Assembly (NCBI GenBank): GCA_024345305.1
Contig: BRON01000002.1
Location: 2,232,001-2,296,000 of the forward strand
DNA: 64,000 bases
From: Mrakia gelida
Taxonomy: Eukaryota > Basidiomycota > Tremellomycetes > Cystofilobasidiales > Mrakiaceae
Reading direction: 5' to 3'
Part shown: one piece after another, positions 10,901-24,996 of the stretch
Numbering within the stretch: the stretch's first letter is position 1
Layout: each line of letters opens with the position of its first letter
Translations under genes and position numbers: made by a program
Notes under the pieces: model-generated
The model's database searches: none
Seen by the model: only the letters and a program-made list of their open reading frames with translations
Told to the model about the DNA's origin: nothing

Positions 10901-12568
10901 AGGATGGACGAGTCTCAACCAGTCGACGTTCACGAGCGACGAGGAGGACGTCGAACCTCCACCTCCCCCAGCCTCGCTTCCTCAACAAGGCCAACAGCTC
11001 GCCGAGAAGGTCATCCAGGAAACCCAGAAGATCTTCCTTCCTTCGACGGCGATCAAAGCGAAGAAGAAGCTGCTCGGTCTCATCAAGATGCCCTCCTCGC
11101 CTGGATCCGCCCCTCCCTCTCGCTCGACGAGCATCACGAAACGACGACCTTCCAACACCCTCTCGGACACCACTCGCTCCGTCTCTGGATCAGGATCTCT
11201 CGACCTCGATCGACTCGGACCCTCAACAACACCTCCTTCGTCGAACGGCACCTTCGTCGCAGCTCCCTCTCCGACTCGAGCTTCAATGGACGGCGGCTCT
11301 CCTCCTCGTCCTCAACTCGGGCGAAAGCTCAGCGCTCGTCTCAGGAGGTCTTTCAGTGGGAAAGAGGGTCCCAGCGGTCGATACGCTCCCGCTTCGGACG
11401 ACGACTCAGAAGACTCGGACGATACTTCGAAGGATGGAGTCTACGACACGTCGTCGAAGAAGAGAGTCCCCAGTTGGTGCGATAGAGTTCTCTGGAAGAC
11501 CTTTGTAAGTCCTTGGGATCTTTGGTCTTCGATTCAGAGCTGGCTGGAGCTTCAAACTGACCTCGTTCTCGTTCGTCTCCACGCGTTCGCAGGAGGAAGA
11601 CTACCCGGAACCCGTCCGCCCTCCTCTTCGTCCAACAGAGGAGTCTCCCGTCGACGAAGGTGGCCACTCTTTCACTCGACTCAACAGGATCGCTTCCGCT
11701 CTCCACATCCGTCGAAGGAACTCGCGAGAAGTCAAACGGTCGACGTCCATCTCCTCTCAACTCTCGAACAACATCCCCTCCCCTCGGATCTCCCTCGTCA
11801 CCTCGAACAGCTTCAACGATACCTCTTCCGCCGCCACGCTGTCTCCAGCAGGGACCTCGTCCTCTCCCTCTCAGCACGTCCACTGGGGAACGGGCTCGTC
11901 CCAGCGGAACTCCATCGTCGACTCCTCCTCAGCTCAATCGAGTCTTCCCCGGTCCATCAACGGTCGTCGTCGTTCCAATTCGGCCAACAACCCAACAACC
12001 CTCACACCTCCTCCCTCCAACACTACCACTCCCACTCGACCCTCTCCCGCTACTCGAAACAGCAATCCAGTCCCCCACATCGACCATCCTCCCTCCTCTC
12101 CCTCGCGAACCGTCACCTCCCCTCCCTCGAGCCATCCCACCTCTCCGATCCTCGACGATCCCTCCCGCCCAGCAGCTCATCGATACACCTCAGAGCCTCT
12201 TCAACACCCGCATCCGCTGATAGCGCCTCCGGTCGAACGAGGATCCTGGTTCTCGCGACTCCTTCAGATCCATCCTTCGCCGTCGTCGATCTTGCAAACG
12301 ACACCGGAACCTGAGGTGAAGGCGGTGGAGGAGGAACTGGTGAAACGAAGGAAAGGAGAGGTACTACCGCTACTGTACGGAACGCTGGATGATGCGGAGA
12401 TGAGGCAGATTCAAGGGTTCTCGGAGTGAGTTCATTCATCATCTTCCTCCCGTTTTTCGACGCGTCTTTTCCTCGAACTTCTCGCTGACGTCTCCGCCCT
12501 TTTTCCCTTTTCGCTCGCGTGTTCTCAGTCATCGACCCGTCAACGCCGTTATGGCGCTCTTCATCTGA
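7993..12568 (+). CDS. Inositol polyphosphate 5-phosphatase
   Basis: Removes the 5-phosphate from phosphoinositides or inositol phosphates (endonuclease/exonuclease/phosphatase fold). The spliced exons give in order: FIKIRFLTWNM, the first core strand with its metal-site Asn; LIVVAGQECP; YELLVKERLLGIYL; GRFGNKGGVACSVHLGD; LLFVNSHLAAH; STFWMGDLNFRL, the WxGDxNxR motif; RVPSWCDRVLW, the P-x-WCDR-VL signature; and a terminal exon with QGFSDHRPVNAVMALFI, the SDHxPV catalytic motif. All signature motifs are present. Long Ser/Pro-rich inserts separate them: about 250 residues after GQECP, about 240 after PPTYKYD, and about 300 between WCDRVLW and SDHRPV. The start is the ATG at 7993, joined by an intron at 8087-8196 (GTTCGT donor) to the main frame. 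The last intron moves the stop from 12429 to 12566-12568. Confidence 0.88.
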
Positions 12569-12829
12569 ATCTGCCTCGCTCTTTTCGTTTTGCATCTCTC
12601 GCGGTTTGGAGGAGTCAGGATCTCGTTTCGTCTCGCCGTTCATCTTGGTTCTTTCTTCTCTTTCTAATACACACACCTGCTCTTCTTATCTCACATTCAG
12701 ACCTACCTACATACCCTACGTAGATCATCAACTAATGACTCTAATGCCCTCATTCCTACTAAAGACGGTGTACAAAAAGAGATCCCAAACGACAACCCAA
12801 ACTCAACTCAACTCGTCGTTCCTTCGAAG

Positions 12830-14521
12830 CTACTTCCTCCCCTTCCCCTTCTTCGACTTCGCACTCTCCTCCACGACCCTCTTAGCCTCCTCCTCCTGAG
12901 CGGCGAGCTTCTCAGCCTCCACCTTCGCGGCAGCTGCCGCTCGTCGTCGAACAGCCTCTGCGACGGCGATGGCCTTGTCCGAGGCGGCGGGGGCGATGGG
13001 GTTGATGGGAGGCTGTGAGAAAAGAGCGAGAGAGGGGGGGACGGAGTGAGCTTGAGTTCGAGACCAGCGGGTGGTAGAGACGAAGCGAAGGGGACGCGAG
13101 ACGAGACGACGCGAACACTCACGAGAGGTTTCGGCTTAGGAGCGGCAGCAGCGTCCCCCTTCGCAGGACCTGTCTTTCGGTGAAGCCAAGCGAGGATGGA
13201 CTGAGAGATCACTCCGGACACTGTAGACACGAGCCAAATCAAGCAAAGGGGTCAGAACGACAAAGAGAGGGAAGGGAAGAGAAAGAGGAGTCGAGCTCAC
13301 TGCCCAACCACGCGAATCGAGGGATCTTAGCCGTCTTCTCCGTCCAGATCCTGTATCCGACGGCGAACTTGGCGAGGTAGGGTCCGCTGCGAAGATCGAA
13401 AGCCGATGTCGGTCAGTCCGAGCTCGTCGAGGCGGAAGGCAAGGCAAGGCAAGGCAAATGAAGGAGAGCGGCAGACTCACTACTTTCCAGCGGGAGCGAA
13501 GTTGCTCTTCCAAACGGGCGCTTCGACCCATTCTCCAGAAGCGAGGACCTCTCGAAGAAGGAGAGGATCGGGTCTGACTTCTCTAGGAGCGAGGAAGCGG
13601 AGGTCCTTTCCTCTGTTGGAGACGAAGACGAGGTAGGGAGGCCTGAGGGAGGAGGAGAGCTCGGTGATCAGCTTCGTGAGCTCGTTTTCCCTTCGTCCCG
13701 TTCGATTCGAAGCTAGAACGAGCATAGTGACTCGACTCACTTGAAGATAATCCACCTAGTCATGATCTCAGTAGTGTTGAGGTAATCGAGTCTTCCCCAT
13801 CGAACGTGAGAGAGGTCGAGCGTTTCCGACCCATTCGCGACGAGCTCCTTGCTGATGTTGGCAGCTTGACCGTGGGCGTTGTAGAAGACCGTAGTCATGG
13901 GATCCGATTTGGGACCATGCCTGCCAACGTCCAAAGAAACAAGAGAAAAGAGTGTGAGCTTGCTGTCTAATTCTGAGGCAAGAAGGACGAATGAAGCGGC
14001 GACCAAAAGGCGAGCTCGATTCTCGAACCCACGCGAGCCCTTCCCTCCCTCCTCCCAAGCAGACAGACAGACAGGTCTACTCACACGATGAGCGCCCAAA
14101 CCCTCTCCTCTCCTTCCTCCAGATCCTCCAACTCTACGAGCTCCTCCCAGTTGGCATCCGTCAGCCTAATCGTCCCGTCTCTGGCATCCTCCTCAGGCTG
14201 GAACTCGAGATTGCTCTGAGCCTTCGTCACGGCCTTCTTGACGTCGATCCCCGTCGCTGTATACATGCTCAGGTTGAGCATCTCCAAGAGACCCATCCCA
14301 ATCTCCTTGTACGACTGCTTCTTCTTGGGCTTCTTCGAAGGGGCACCTTTGGTGGGCGAGACGACGACGAGAGGATCTTCGGCGAGAGCTGCTTGATCCT
14401 TTGCGAGCTTGCCGATGAACTTGGTTGACGGCTGTCCAGGCTTCCACCCCTCGTTGAGGTAAGCAGATGCGGAAGAGGCGAGGAGGAGAGCGGGGAGGAG
14501 GGTGAGAGTGGGGATCTTCAT
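12830..14521 (-). CDS. Secretory-pathway protein with thioredoxin-like region, no CxxC
   Basis: The N-terminus MKIPTLTLLPALLLASSASA is a clear signal peptide. A Lys-rich patch (PSKKPKKKQSYKE) and a helical segment follow. Then comes VWALIVHGPKSDPMTTVFYN and, later, LDLSHVRWGRLDYLNTTEI and PPYLVFVSNRGKDLRFLAP. This alternation of beta strands and helices looks like a thioredoxin or PDI fold, but the CxxC active site is absent. Near the C-terminus, RFAWLGSVSGVISQSILAW could be a membrane helix, followed by an Ala/Glu/Lys-rich coiled tail ending KSKKGKGRK. Two possible N-glycosylation sites (ANISK, YLNTTE) are seen. It is likely an ER or Golgi membrane protein. The family is not identified with confidence. 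Confidence 0.6.
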
Positions 14522-14779
14522 GGTTTTGAGGTTGTGCTGTTAGGAGGGAAGGAAGGAAGCGCTGGCAAAGGAGGAGGGAGGGAAGGAGAGCACGCGAGGT
14601 CGACCTCGCGTTGGCACCGAGCTCATCAAATCCCTTCAAGAGCTCAAAGATAACGATCTGAAGAACATTCCTTCGCCTTCTATGAAGTAGAGAGCTCCAA
14701 CCACCATGCTGCTTGCCATCTTTCAGAGCGAGAAAGAAAGAGTGTGTGAGGGGGAGAGAAAAAGGTCGTGTCTAATAAA

Positions 14780-17191
14780 TCATGAGCTCGTCGTCGCCTC
14801 CTCCTCGGCCTTCACCGTCGCTCCCTTCTCGAGCTCACCCTCCTTCTCCTTCGTCTCCTCCAACTCCCTAATCTCCTCGTCCACCTCCTTCATATCCTGC
14901 TCTCCCTTCCCCTCCACCTCCTCCTCAACCTCCATCTCCTCCGGTTCCTCCATCACCGCGTCCGGCACGACGACCGTTGTCGAGGAGGGTTCACGCGTCT
15001 TCTCCTTCACTACCTCCACGACGACCTCCTGCTCCTCCTCCTTGGGCGGTCTCAGTTCTCCCTCGACGTTCTCCACCCACTCCCTCAGCTTCTCGATCCC
15101 TCCATCCTTCTTCTTCCCTCCTCCTCCTCCAACAGCCACTGTCGCTTTCGACACCCTCTCATCCACCTCCTTCAACGTCCCCAACTCTTCTCCAAACACT
15201 CCCTCAACCAACCCTTTCCTCACGAATGGGACCAGCCCATCCGCAAACGCTCGTCCGAAAGCTCTCAGAACGAGCTTCGTCTCCCTCTTGTCCTTGTCCG
15301 AGGGTCCAGCGCTGACGGACGCGTTTCGACGATGACCTGGACGGCCTCCCACGCCTGGTGTCGACGACGACGACGAGGAGGAGTTGGCGAGGGAGGGGGA
15401 GGCGAACTCCGAGGTTGACGATTGGGAGTAGGAGAGGATGAGGGATGCTGAGCGGGAGAGGGATTGGAGTTGGATGGTGAGGAGGGTTGGGAAGAGGGAC
15501 AAAGGGGAGAGCAGTCGAAGCGAGTTGAGGGTGTTGATGTGGGCGTTGCAGAGGAGGGCGAGGTCTGGGAAGTGAGTGAGGTAGATGGGTGGGGAGTGGA
15601 TGGAGGATGCTGATGCTGATGCTGAGGTGGTGTGGAAGGGAGTGGAAGTGGAGATGTCGAGGTCAAGAACGTAGGAGATGCTCTCCGGAGGCATCATCCA
15701 ACTCGAAGGCATCTTCCCGTTCCTCAACGCTCCCTTGAGCGTCGCTTCCAGTCCTGCTTCGGCTTCCTTGAGGCTCTTGGTGACCGAGTTGACGACGGCT
15801 CGTTCGAAAGGTTCGGTGACGAGGGAACGGAAGTCGAGTCCTACTCGAGCGAACGAGGTTGCGCAATAGTTGAGTTGGGTGAGGAGGGAGGAGAGGGCTG
15901 ATGGGTCTTCGATGAGTGGGATGTGGGTTTCGAGGAGGGTGAGGAGAGCTGAGAGGGATTGGTGGGCGAAGGTGATGAGGAGGGTTGGAGGTGGTGGTGA
16001 GGAGGAGGCCGAGGAGGAGGGAGGAGGAAGGAGGTTGGGTTTCGAGTTGGGTAGCGGTGGTGGTGAGGGTAGGGAGAGTTGTTGTTTTTGGTAGTCGAGG
16101 AAGATGGTGGTGAACTGGGAGATGACATCGTAGACGTTCTCCCTGAACAGATCGACGTATCTCCTCACGTAGCGAACGGGCTCTCCTCGCTCCCTCTCGA
16201 TCCCAACCAGCAACGCCTTGAAGTTGTGCTCCCTGCTCGCGAGGAAAGCGACCTGCAGCTCTTCCTCGTTCAGCACGTCCATCCTCCTGAGGAACCCTAC
16301 AGCCTTCACCAGCGCGGGAAGCTTGACCTGCTCCCTCAGCACTCCCAGCAGCTTGACCAGCATCCCCATCAGCCCCTTCTCAACCTCCTTCTCGACGTCC
16401 CTCACGATGGCCACCTCCCCGTACCTCGCACTCATCTCCCTCGCATGCTGTCCGAGCTCCATGGCCTCGTGGTAGTATCCGTTCCGTACGCAGGTTTCGA
16501 GGAGTTGAGGGACTTCGAGGAGGTCGAGGAGCTTGTCGTGATGCTCGAGGAGGAGGGAAGCCTTCCGACGATCCGACTGGGTTTGTTTCGTTGAAGCTGC
16601 GAAGGCGTGGCATTCGGCTTCGAGGGAGGGTACGGCGTCGAGGAGGGAGTCTAGGGATTCTGTGAAGGATGTGAAGGCTGTATGGACTTGGGAGGAGCAT
16701 TGGTGGACGGTGATGAAGGTTCGGTATTCCCGGAAGCACAACGAGGTGAGCTCCCCAGAGACGAAGGACGCTTCCTCGTGGATGATCTTGGGTTCTTGCT
16801 CGAGGGCTTCCAGGGAGAGACTGTGGTGGTAGAGTAGAGAGAGGAAGGGAGGGAGGAAGGTGAGCTCGATGAAAGGGAAGAGGGGAAGGAAGGAGGATGT
16901 GATGAGCTCGATCCCGTCTCTTTCAACGTACTTTGAGATTCGTTCCAGGTAGTCCTTCGACGTTTTCTGAAGAGAGGAAGATGAGGAAATCAGTCTCGAG
17001 TAAGAGGGGACCACTCTCTCTGAGTATATCGAACTCACTGAGGTGAACAGGCCTTGAGGGTCGACGTGCTTCTTCGACCTAGCCTGAGCTTGGAGGAGTT
17101 GGACAAGGGAGGGAGCATCGTCTTCTTCTTCCTCGAGTTCCTCCTTCAGCTCGGCTCCTACCACAGCGGCATCCTGTGAAGCTATGTCCAT
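14780..17191 (-). CDS. COG8: Conserved oligomeric Golgi complex subunit 8 (Dor1 family)
   Basis: A subunit of the COG tethering complex on the Golgi, used in retrograde vesicle traffic and glycosylation. The product carries the N-terminal Dor1 pattern: DYLERISKYVERDG, LCFREYRTFITVHQ, LLDLLEVPQLLETCVRNGYY, HEAMELGQHAREMSARYG, LVKAVGFLRRMDVLNEEELQ, VDLFRENVYDVISQFTTIF. One intron of 72 nt lies around 16967-17038 (GTGAGT donor, CTTCAG acceptor). It keeps the frame open, so its retention would add 24 residues. The C-terminal third is Ser-rich, then Glu-rich (about 100 acidic residues ending EEEATTSS), longer than in animal COG8. The start lies just downstream of a poly-C tract on the coding strand. 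Confidence 0.88.
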   Translation of the reverse strand: MDIASQDAAVVGAELKEELEEEEDDAPSLVQLLQAQARSKKHVDPQGLFTSVSSIYSERVVPSYSRLISSSSSLQKTSKDYLERISKYVERDGIELITSSFLPLFPFIELTFLPPFLSLLYHHSLSLEALEQEPKIIHEEASFVSGELTSLCFREYRTFITVHQCSSQVHTAFTSFTESLDSLLDAVPSLEAECHAFAASTKQTQSDRRKASLLLEHHDKLLDLLEVPQLLETCVRNGYYHEAMELGQHAREMSARYGEVAIVRDVEKEVEKGLMGMLVKLLGVLREQVKLPALVKAVGFLRRMDVLNEEELQVAFLASREHNFKALLVGIERERGEPVRYVRRYVDLFRENVYDVISQFTTIFLDYQKQQLSLPSPPPLPNSKPNLLPPPSSSASSSPPPPTLLITFAHQSLSALLTLLETHIPLIEDPSALSSLLTQLNYCATSFARVGLDFRSLVTEPFERAVVNSVTKSLKEAEAGLEATLKGALRNGKMPSSWMMPPESISYVLDLDISTSTPFHTTSASASASSIHSPPIYLTHFPDLALLCNAHINTLNSLRLLSPLSLFPTLLTIQLQSLSRSASLILSYSQSSTSEFASPSLANSSSSSSSTPGVGGRPGHRRNASVSAGPSDKDKRETKLVLRAFGRAFADGLVPFVRKGLVEGVFGEELGTLKEVDERVSKATVAVGGGGGKKKDGGIEKLREWVENVEGELRPPKEEEQEVVVEVVKEKTREPSSTTVVVPDAVMEEPEEMEVEEEVEGKGEQDMKEVDEEIRELEETKEKEGELEKGATVKAEEEATTSS

Positions 17192-17569
17192 ACGAGGGGA
17201 GGAAAGGCGGGGGGGGGGGGGGGGCGGAGGGGAGATGCTTGCTCGTCGTTGGAGGGTCGCCGAAAGATGCGAGCTCGAAGTCGACTGGACGCGAAGTCGT
17301 CGACGAAGAGTCTTGCTCGAAAGGAAAACAACGGCGCCTGCTTCACAGCAATTTTTCGAACAGCTTTTAGGGCCGAGTTACCTGGGCGATCGACAGAGGA
17401 GCAAAAATCCTGCAGACCCTCGGAAACAGGAGCGGACGGCGCTTCAGGGCAAGGGGCGTTTCGCATCGCCTCGCCTCTCTCCTTCAAAAGAGAGTCAGCA
17501 CACGAGACCTTTTCGCTCCCTCCAACCACAACCTTCCCTCTCTCTCTTCGACCTTCAAAGCCAACCCCG
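17192..17569. other. divergent promoter, COG8 / cupredoxin gene
   Basis: 378 bases between two divergent ATGs. It contains a run of 16 G (17209-17224) immediately upstream of the COG8 start and a pyrimidine-rich tract before the cupredoxin gene ATG (17570). Small frames here show no protein-like content. Confidence 0.5.
17209..17224 (+). repeat. homopolymer G16 (C16 on the COG8 sense strand)
   Basis: Sixteen consecutive G, beginning 18 bases from the COG8 ATG. The tract would be a poly-C stretch in the COG8 5' UTR. Such tracts vary in length by slippage and are hard to sequence, so the exact number is uncertain. Confidence 0.9.
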
Positions 17570-20500
17570 ATGTTTATCCCAGCCTCTTTGCTCCTTCTCC
17601 TCTCCGCCTCCCTCGCTCTGGCAGTAAGTCCGAACAAGTCGTGCCTCGCGTCCAAGTTTCAGTCCTGACTTTCCCTCTCATCTTTTTTTCTTCCTTCAGG
17701 ACTCTACGACTTACAGAGTCTACGTCGGAGTGGATGACTATGGAAACTCGGCTCTTCAGTACTCCCCCAGCGAGCTTCACGCTGAAGTCGGAGGTGAGTT
17801 TTCGTAGAGGAATCCAACGAGCGAAGAAGTCGAGTTCGAGCTGACCTCGTTCCTCTCCTCCTCGTCCCTCCCTCAGACGTCGTCGAGTTTCACTTCAAGC
17901 CCAAGGCTCACTCCGTCACTCAAGGGTCCTTCGAGCACCCTTGTATCAAAGCTGCCAAGGACGCTTTCGACACTCAGCTCATCCCAGTTGACCCACAACA
18001 GTCGCTCATCTGGTCGCAGGAGACGTTCAGGTTCGTCGTTTCGTTGTTTTTCTTCTCGCCTCTCTCTCGCAGAAACGACGCTGATTCTTGCTGCCGGTTT
18101 CTTTCGTCCGCATCTCTAGGACCTTCGAAGTGTAAGTCATCCACCCTCCGATCCTCATATCGAATCTGGCCGAGTGGAAGCTTTGCTTCGACGCCATGGG
18201 GTACCGAGCTGAGCTCACTTCACGTCCCGAGCTGACTGGTTTCTGCTTCCTTCTCTTCTCAGTACGACGAAGGATCCTCAGACTTTCTACTGCAAGCAAC
18301 AGCTGCCTGCCCCTCACTGCGGTAAAGGGTAAGCACTCGATCTTCCCTCGTGCTAGAAGCTCTACCCGCTCTCAAAGTTGCAAAAGCTCATTCCCCGCGC
18401 GTCGGCTCTTCGTCTTCTCTTCCCTTCTTCTCTCCAGCATGGTCTTCGTTCGTGAGTATCACAACCTTATCTTCGTCTCTCCCAGGTTTTTTCTGACCTG
18501 ATTCCGCTTCCAGTCAATCCCTCCTACGGCAAGAACTTCGCGTCCGTAAAGAACCTCGCCATCGCGCAGAACGGCACCGTCGGTCCCAACTCGGCTCTTA
18601 TCCCTCCTGCTACCTCGACAGCCTCGTCCTACACCGCTTCTCCCACTGCCTCTGTCCATGAGGTTCAGGTTGGACCCAACGGAAAGTGTGAGTAACCCTC
18701 CTGCTCGTTGCTCGGCGCGTGAGAGCGAAAGCAGGGTTCGACCTGTTAGCCCCTCTGAGGCGATGTTTTCGTTTTCCCCTTCTCCCCTGCGGCGATGAGC
18801 TGATATGGGTCTCGTCTCTTCTCCTCTTCGCCTCGCTCCCGTAGTCGTCTACGATCCTCCCTACATCACCGCCAACAAGGGAGACATCGTTCGATTCAAG
18901 TTCAACCCGAAAAGTTCGTCGCTGTCGTTCTCTCCCCTGTTTTCTTTTTCGTTCGACGGCTCGTGCTGACTCTTCGTTCTTCCTTCCTCTACGAATCAGA
19001 CCACACCGTTACCGAGTCTAGCTTCTCCAACCCCTGCCGACGAAAGAACGGCGGATTTGACTCTGGATTGTGAGTTTTTGCTGCCTCGACCAAAGATTCT
19101 CGACGCGTCGACTCGACCCTTCGCTGACGTTCCTCTTCCCTTCTCTCCTCTCCTTTCAGCCGATTCGTGGCCGCCAACGCTACCGGAGATCAACAGACTT
19201 TCGATGTCATTGTTGGAGACCCTTCAATCCCTCAGGTCGGGTACTGCAGGTTCGTTCCAGCGATTATGCGTCTCGTCTCCCTCGCGACCCCCTTTGCTGA
19301 CTCCTCTTCCGTCTCTTCTTTTGTTCGACACAGACAAGGACTCGAAACTGAGCAATCTCACTGTGAACGACTCGGACCCATGGTCTTTGCTATCAACCCA
19401 GCGAAGGACGGACCTCAGAGCTTGGCTGCTTTGCAGAAGACTGCTCTCGCCACCGTCTTGGGATCTGCTCCTCTTCCCGAGAACAGTTCGTCCCAGCCCT
19501 TGATCGACTCGAAGAGATCTATTCCTGACCCTCTTTTCTTGCCTCTTTTCCAGCCGTCCACGAGGTCCAAGTCGGTCCCAACGGAAAGTGTGAGTCGCTC
19601 GCTGGACTTTCGTTCCCTCCCTCGGACTCTCGACCTGACAACGCTTCGTCTTGCCCTGGAACAGTCGTCTATGAGCCTCCATACATCACTGCTGCGAAGG
19701 GAGATATCGTCCGATTCAAGTTCAACCCCAAGAGTGAGTCGTCTTTCTCGTCGACGCGTTTTCTCCCTTTCCTCCGTCCTCAGCTCGTTCTGACTCTTCT
19801 TCCTCTTCCGCTCCCTTGATAGACCACACCGTCACCGAATCAACTTTCACCAACCCTTGCCGAAGGAAAGCCGGTGGATTTGACTCCGACTTGTGAGTTT
19901 CCGACACCTTCGAAAGGTCGACGACGAGGATCAACGCGTCTTCGACTAACTTCCCGTTCTTCCCTTTCGTCTCAGCCGACCCGTCGCCGCCAACGCTACT
20001 GGAGCTCCTCAGACCTTCGACGTCATCGTTGGAGATCCCTCGATTCCTCAGTTCGGATACTGCCGACAAGGTGAGCTGCTCGCTCTCTTCGCTCCTCCCT
20101 TCGTCGATTCGAGCCACGCTGACCTCGCTCTCCCTCGTCAGGTCTCGGAACTGAGAACTCCCACTGCGAGAGACTTGGACCTATGGTATTCGCTATCAAC
20201 CCCGCCAAAGATGGTCCTCAATCTCTCGCCAACATCCAGAAGGTCGCTCTCGCCACGGTTTTGGGTTCCGCTCCTCTCGCTGAGCCCTCGAGTGGTGAGT
20301 TCGCGTTCCCTCCTGTTGTCTCTCCTTCTCGACTTCGCTTCTAATCTTTCCATCTCCCGCTCGATTAGGTTCGGGCGTGAACGTCACTCTCGCTGCCGGA
20401 GGAGCTGGTGAGTCGGCGTCGTCTCGCCCCTCTCGACCTCGTCTCAAGCTCTTCAACTGACGACGATCTTCCTTTTCCCTTCTTCTCCTTTAGCTGCCGC

Positions 20501-20831
20501 TTTCGCCTCTGTTGGAGGAGCCGTCTTCTTCTACATTCGACGACGATCTCTCCGAAAGAGAGGATCTTACGGACAGGTGAGTCTCTCTTCGACTGACTCG
20601 ACGCGTCTCTCTTTTCTCGCTCCCCGCTGACTCGCTTCCTTCTTCTTCCTCCAGATCGACGAAACCACCGCTCCCCTCGGCGACCGATCCGACCTCGGGG
20701 AGTTCAGCATCCCCCTGAAGGAGTCCCGATCCCTCTCCCCTCACCCTCCCACCGTCAACGAATCTCGAATCGAAGAAGGCGGAGGGAACGGCGGTTCGCG
20801 ACCTCTTCTCGCTAGTCACTCGTCTGCCTAA
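17570..20831 (+). CDS. Cell-surface protein with three tandem cupredoxin domains and a membrane anchor
   Basis: MFIPASLLLLLSASLALA is a signal peptide. Three cupredoxin-like domains follow. Domain 1 has VVEFHFKPKAHSVTQ, TFYCKQQLPAPHCGKGM and FVNPS. Domains 2 and 3 begin VHEVQVGPNGKFVY, continue IVRFKFNPKNHTVTES and end GYCRQ, HCERLGPMVFAINPAKDG. Each domain keeps a His, Cys, His and Met in the order of type-1 copper ligands. Domains 2 and 3 are almost identical and share intron positions, so they are a recent tandem duplication. After domain 3 come VNVTLAAGGAAAAFASVGGA, the membrane helix FASVGGAVFFYI, a basic RRRSLRKRG stop-transfer and a cytosolic tail with an ESRSLSPHPP segment. It resembles the fungal extracellular Ser-rich/cupredoxin proteins, but with three domains. 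A role in copper binding at the cell surface is inferred. Confidence 0.85.
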
Positions 20832-21781
20832 AACCCTCCTCCTTCCCTACCCTCGACCCTAAAAGCTTCATCTACCTCCACCAAGCCTCACCCCCTGTAG
20901 CTGAATCTTTTGGACTCAACCCCCTGTATCCTTTTCGCGCGTTCTCGTCTTCTTCTTCTTCATTGCTTTTTCTTCTCTTCACACTCATCGAACGGACGCT
21001 CTCCTCTTTGTTACTTTCGATGCCTTCTTCATACATCCTTGGGCTTAGTTACTCTCATCTCTTTTTCATAGACCTTTTATCAAGCTTGCTGCTCGGAAGA
21101 GGCGAACGAGCACCGAACGGACGCTGAACCTCGCCGTAGCCTTTGCCCTTTGCTTCACCGTCGTGTTTAGCTGACAGACGATGAACTTTGCTTTTGCTGA
21201 CAGCGAAGGGTCGGAGAGAGTGAGGAGCCAAAGTTGGTCGTAGTAAAAGCGACGCTTGGGCTTGACGAGCGAGAAGTTCGCGTTTCGTTCAACGCGTCGC
21301 CGACGAGCGCGACCCTTCTTTTCGGATCTTCTTCCCCCTCCGTCACGCACGGAAAGTTTTCAGGATCGAAGCGAGAGTAGAAGCGTACGAGCATCGATCG
21401 CATTTTTGGGTTTCAGAGTTAAGTAAAGAGATGGGTGAGGGGGGAGGTTTGTTGGGGAGGGGGGGGGCGAGGGGAATCGACGAAAGCAAGCAAGGAGAGA
21501 GAGGGGAAAAAATGGAGTGAGGAGAAGAAGTAAACAACAGCAGAGTGGAGACATGCGAGTGGGAGTCAAAAGGAAAACAAAGGGTGTGGTGGGGAGGGGT
21601 GGGTTCAAGACGAGTGTAAGAGGGAGGGAAAGGGAAAGGAAGCACACTCTAAACGACGAGCCGCGAGACAAAGATGCTGATTCCGAGACCGTTTTTTAAA
21701 AGCGAAGTAAACAAGGGAGGGATACAGAGACGAACGAGCGAGAGCGGAAGAGAGTCGAAACAGAGGAAGGGAGTCCTAAAT
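20832..21781. other. convergent intergenic region (950 bases)
   Basis: The longest gene-free stretch of the window, between the stops of the cupredoxin gene and mtHsp70. It is pyrimidine-rich at the left and purine-rich at the right, as expected for two facing 3' UTRs. A 12-bp direct repeat (CGAACGGACGCT at 20989 and 21114) is present. I see no tRNA, snRNA or conserved frame, but an unrecognised non-coding RNA cannot be ruled out. Confidence 0.5.
20989..21125 (+). repeat. 12-bp direct repeat pair
   Basis: CGAACGGACGCT occurs at 20989-21000 and again at 21114-21125 in the convergent intergenic region. The copies are exact. There is no further extension and no obvious function. Confidence 0.5.

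Positions 21782-24996
<3,215 letters not shown>

Noticed and set aside
10398..12314. Long alternative frame over the 5-phosphatase gene
   Set aside because: A shadow of Ser/Pro-rich coding sequence and introns; it lacks the phosphatase motifs that the other frames carry.
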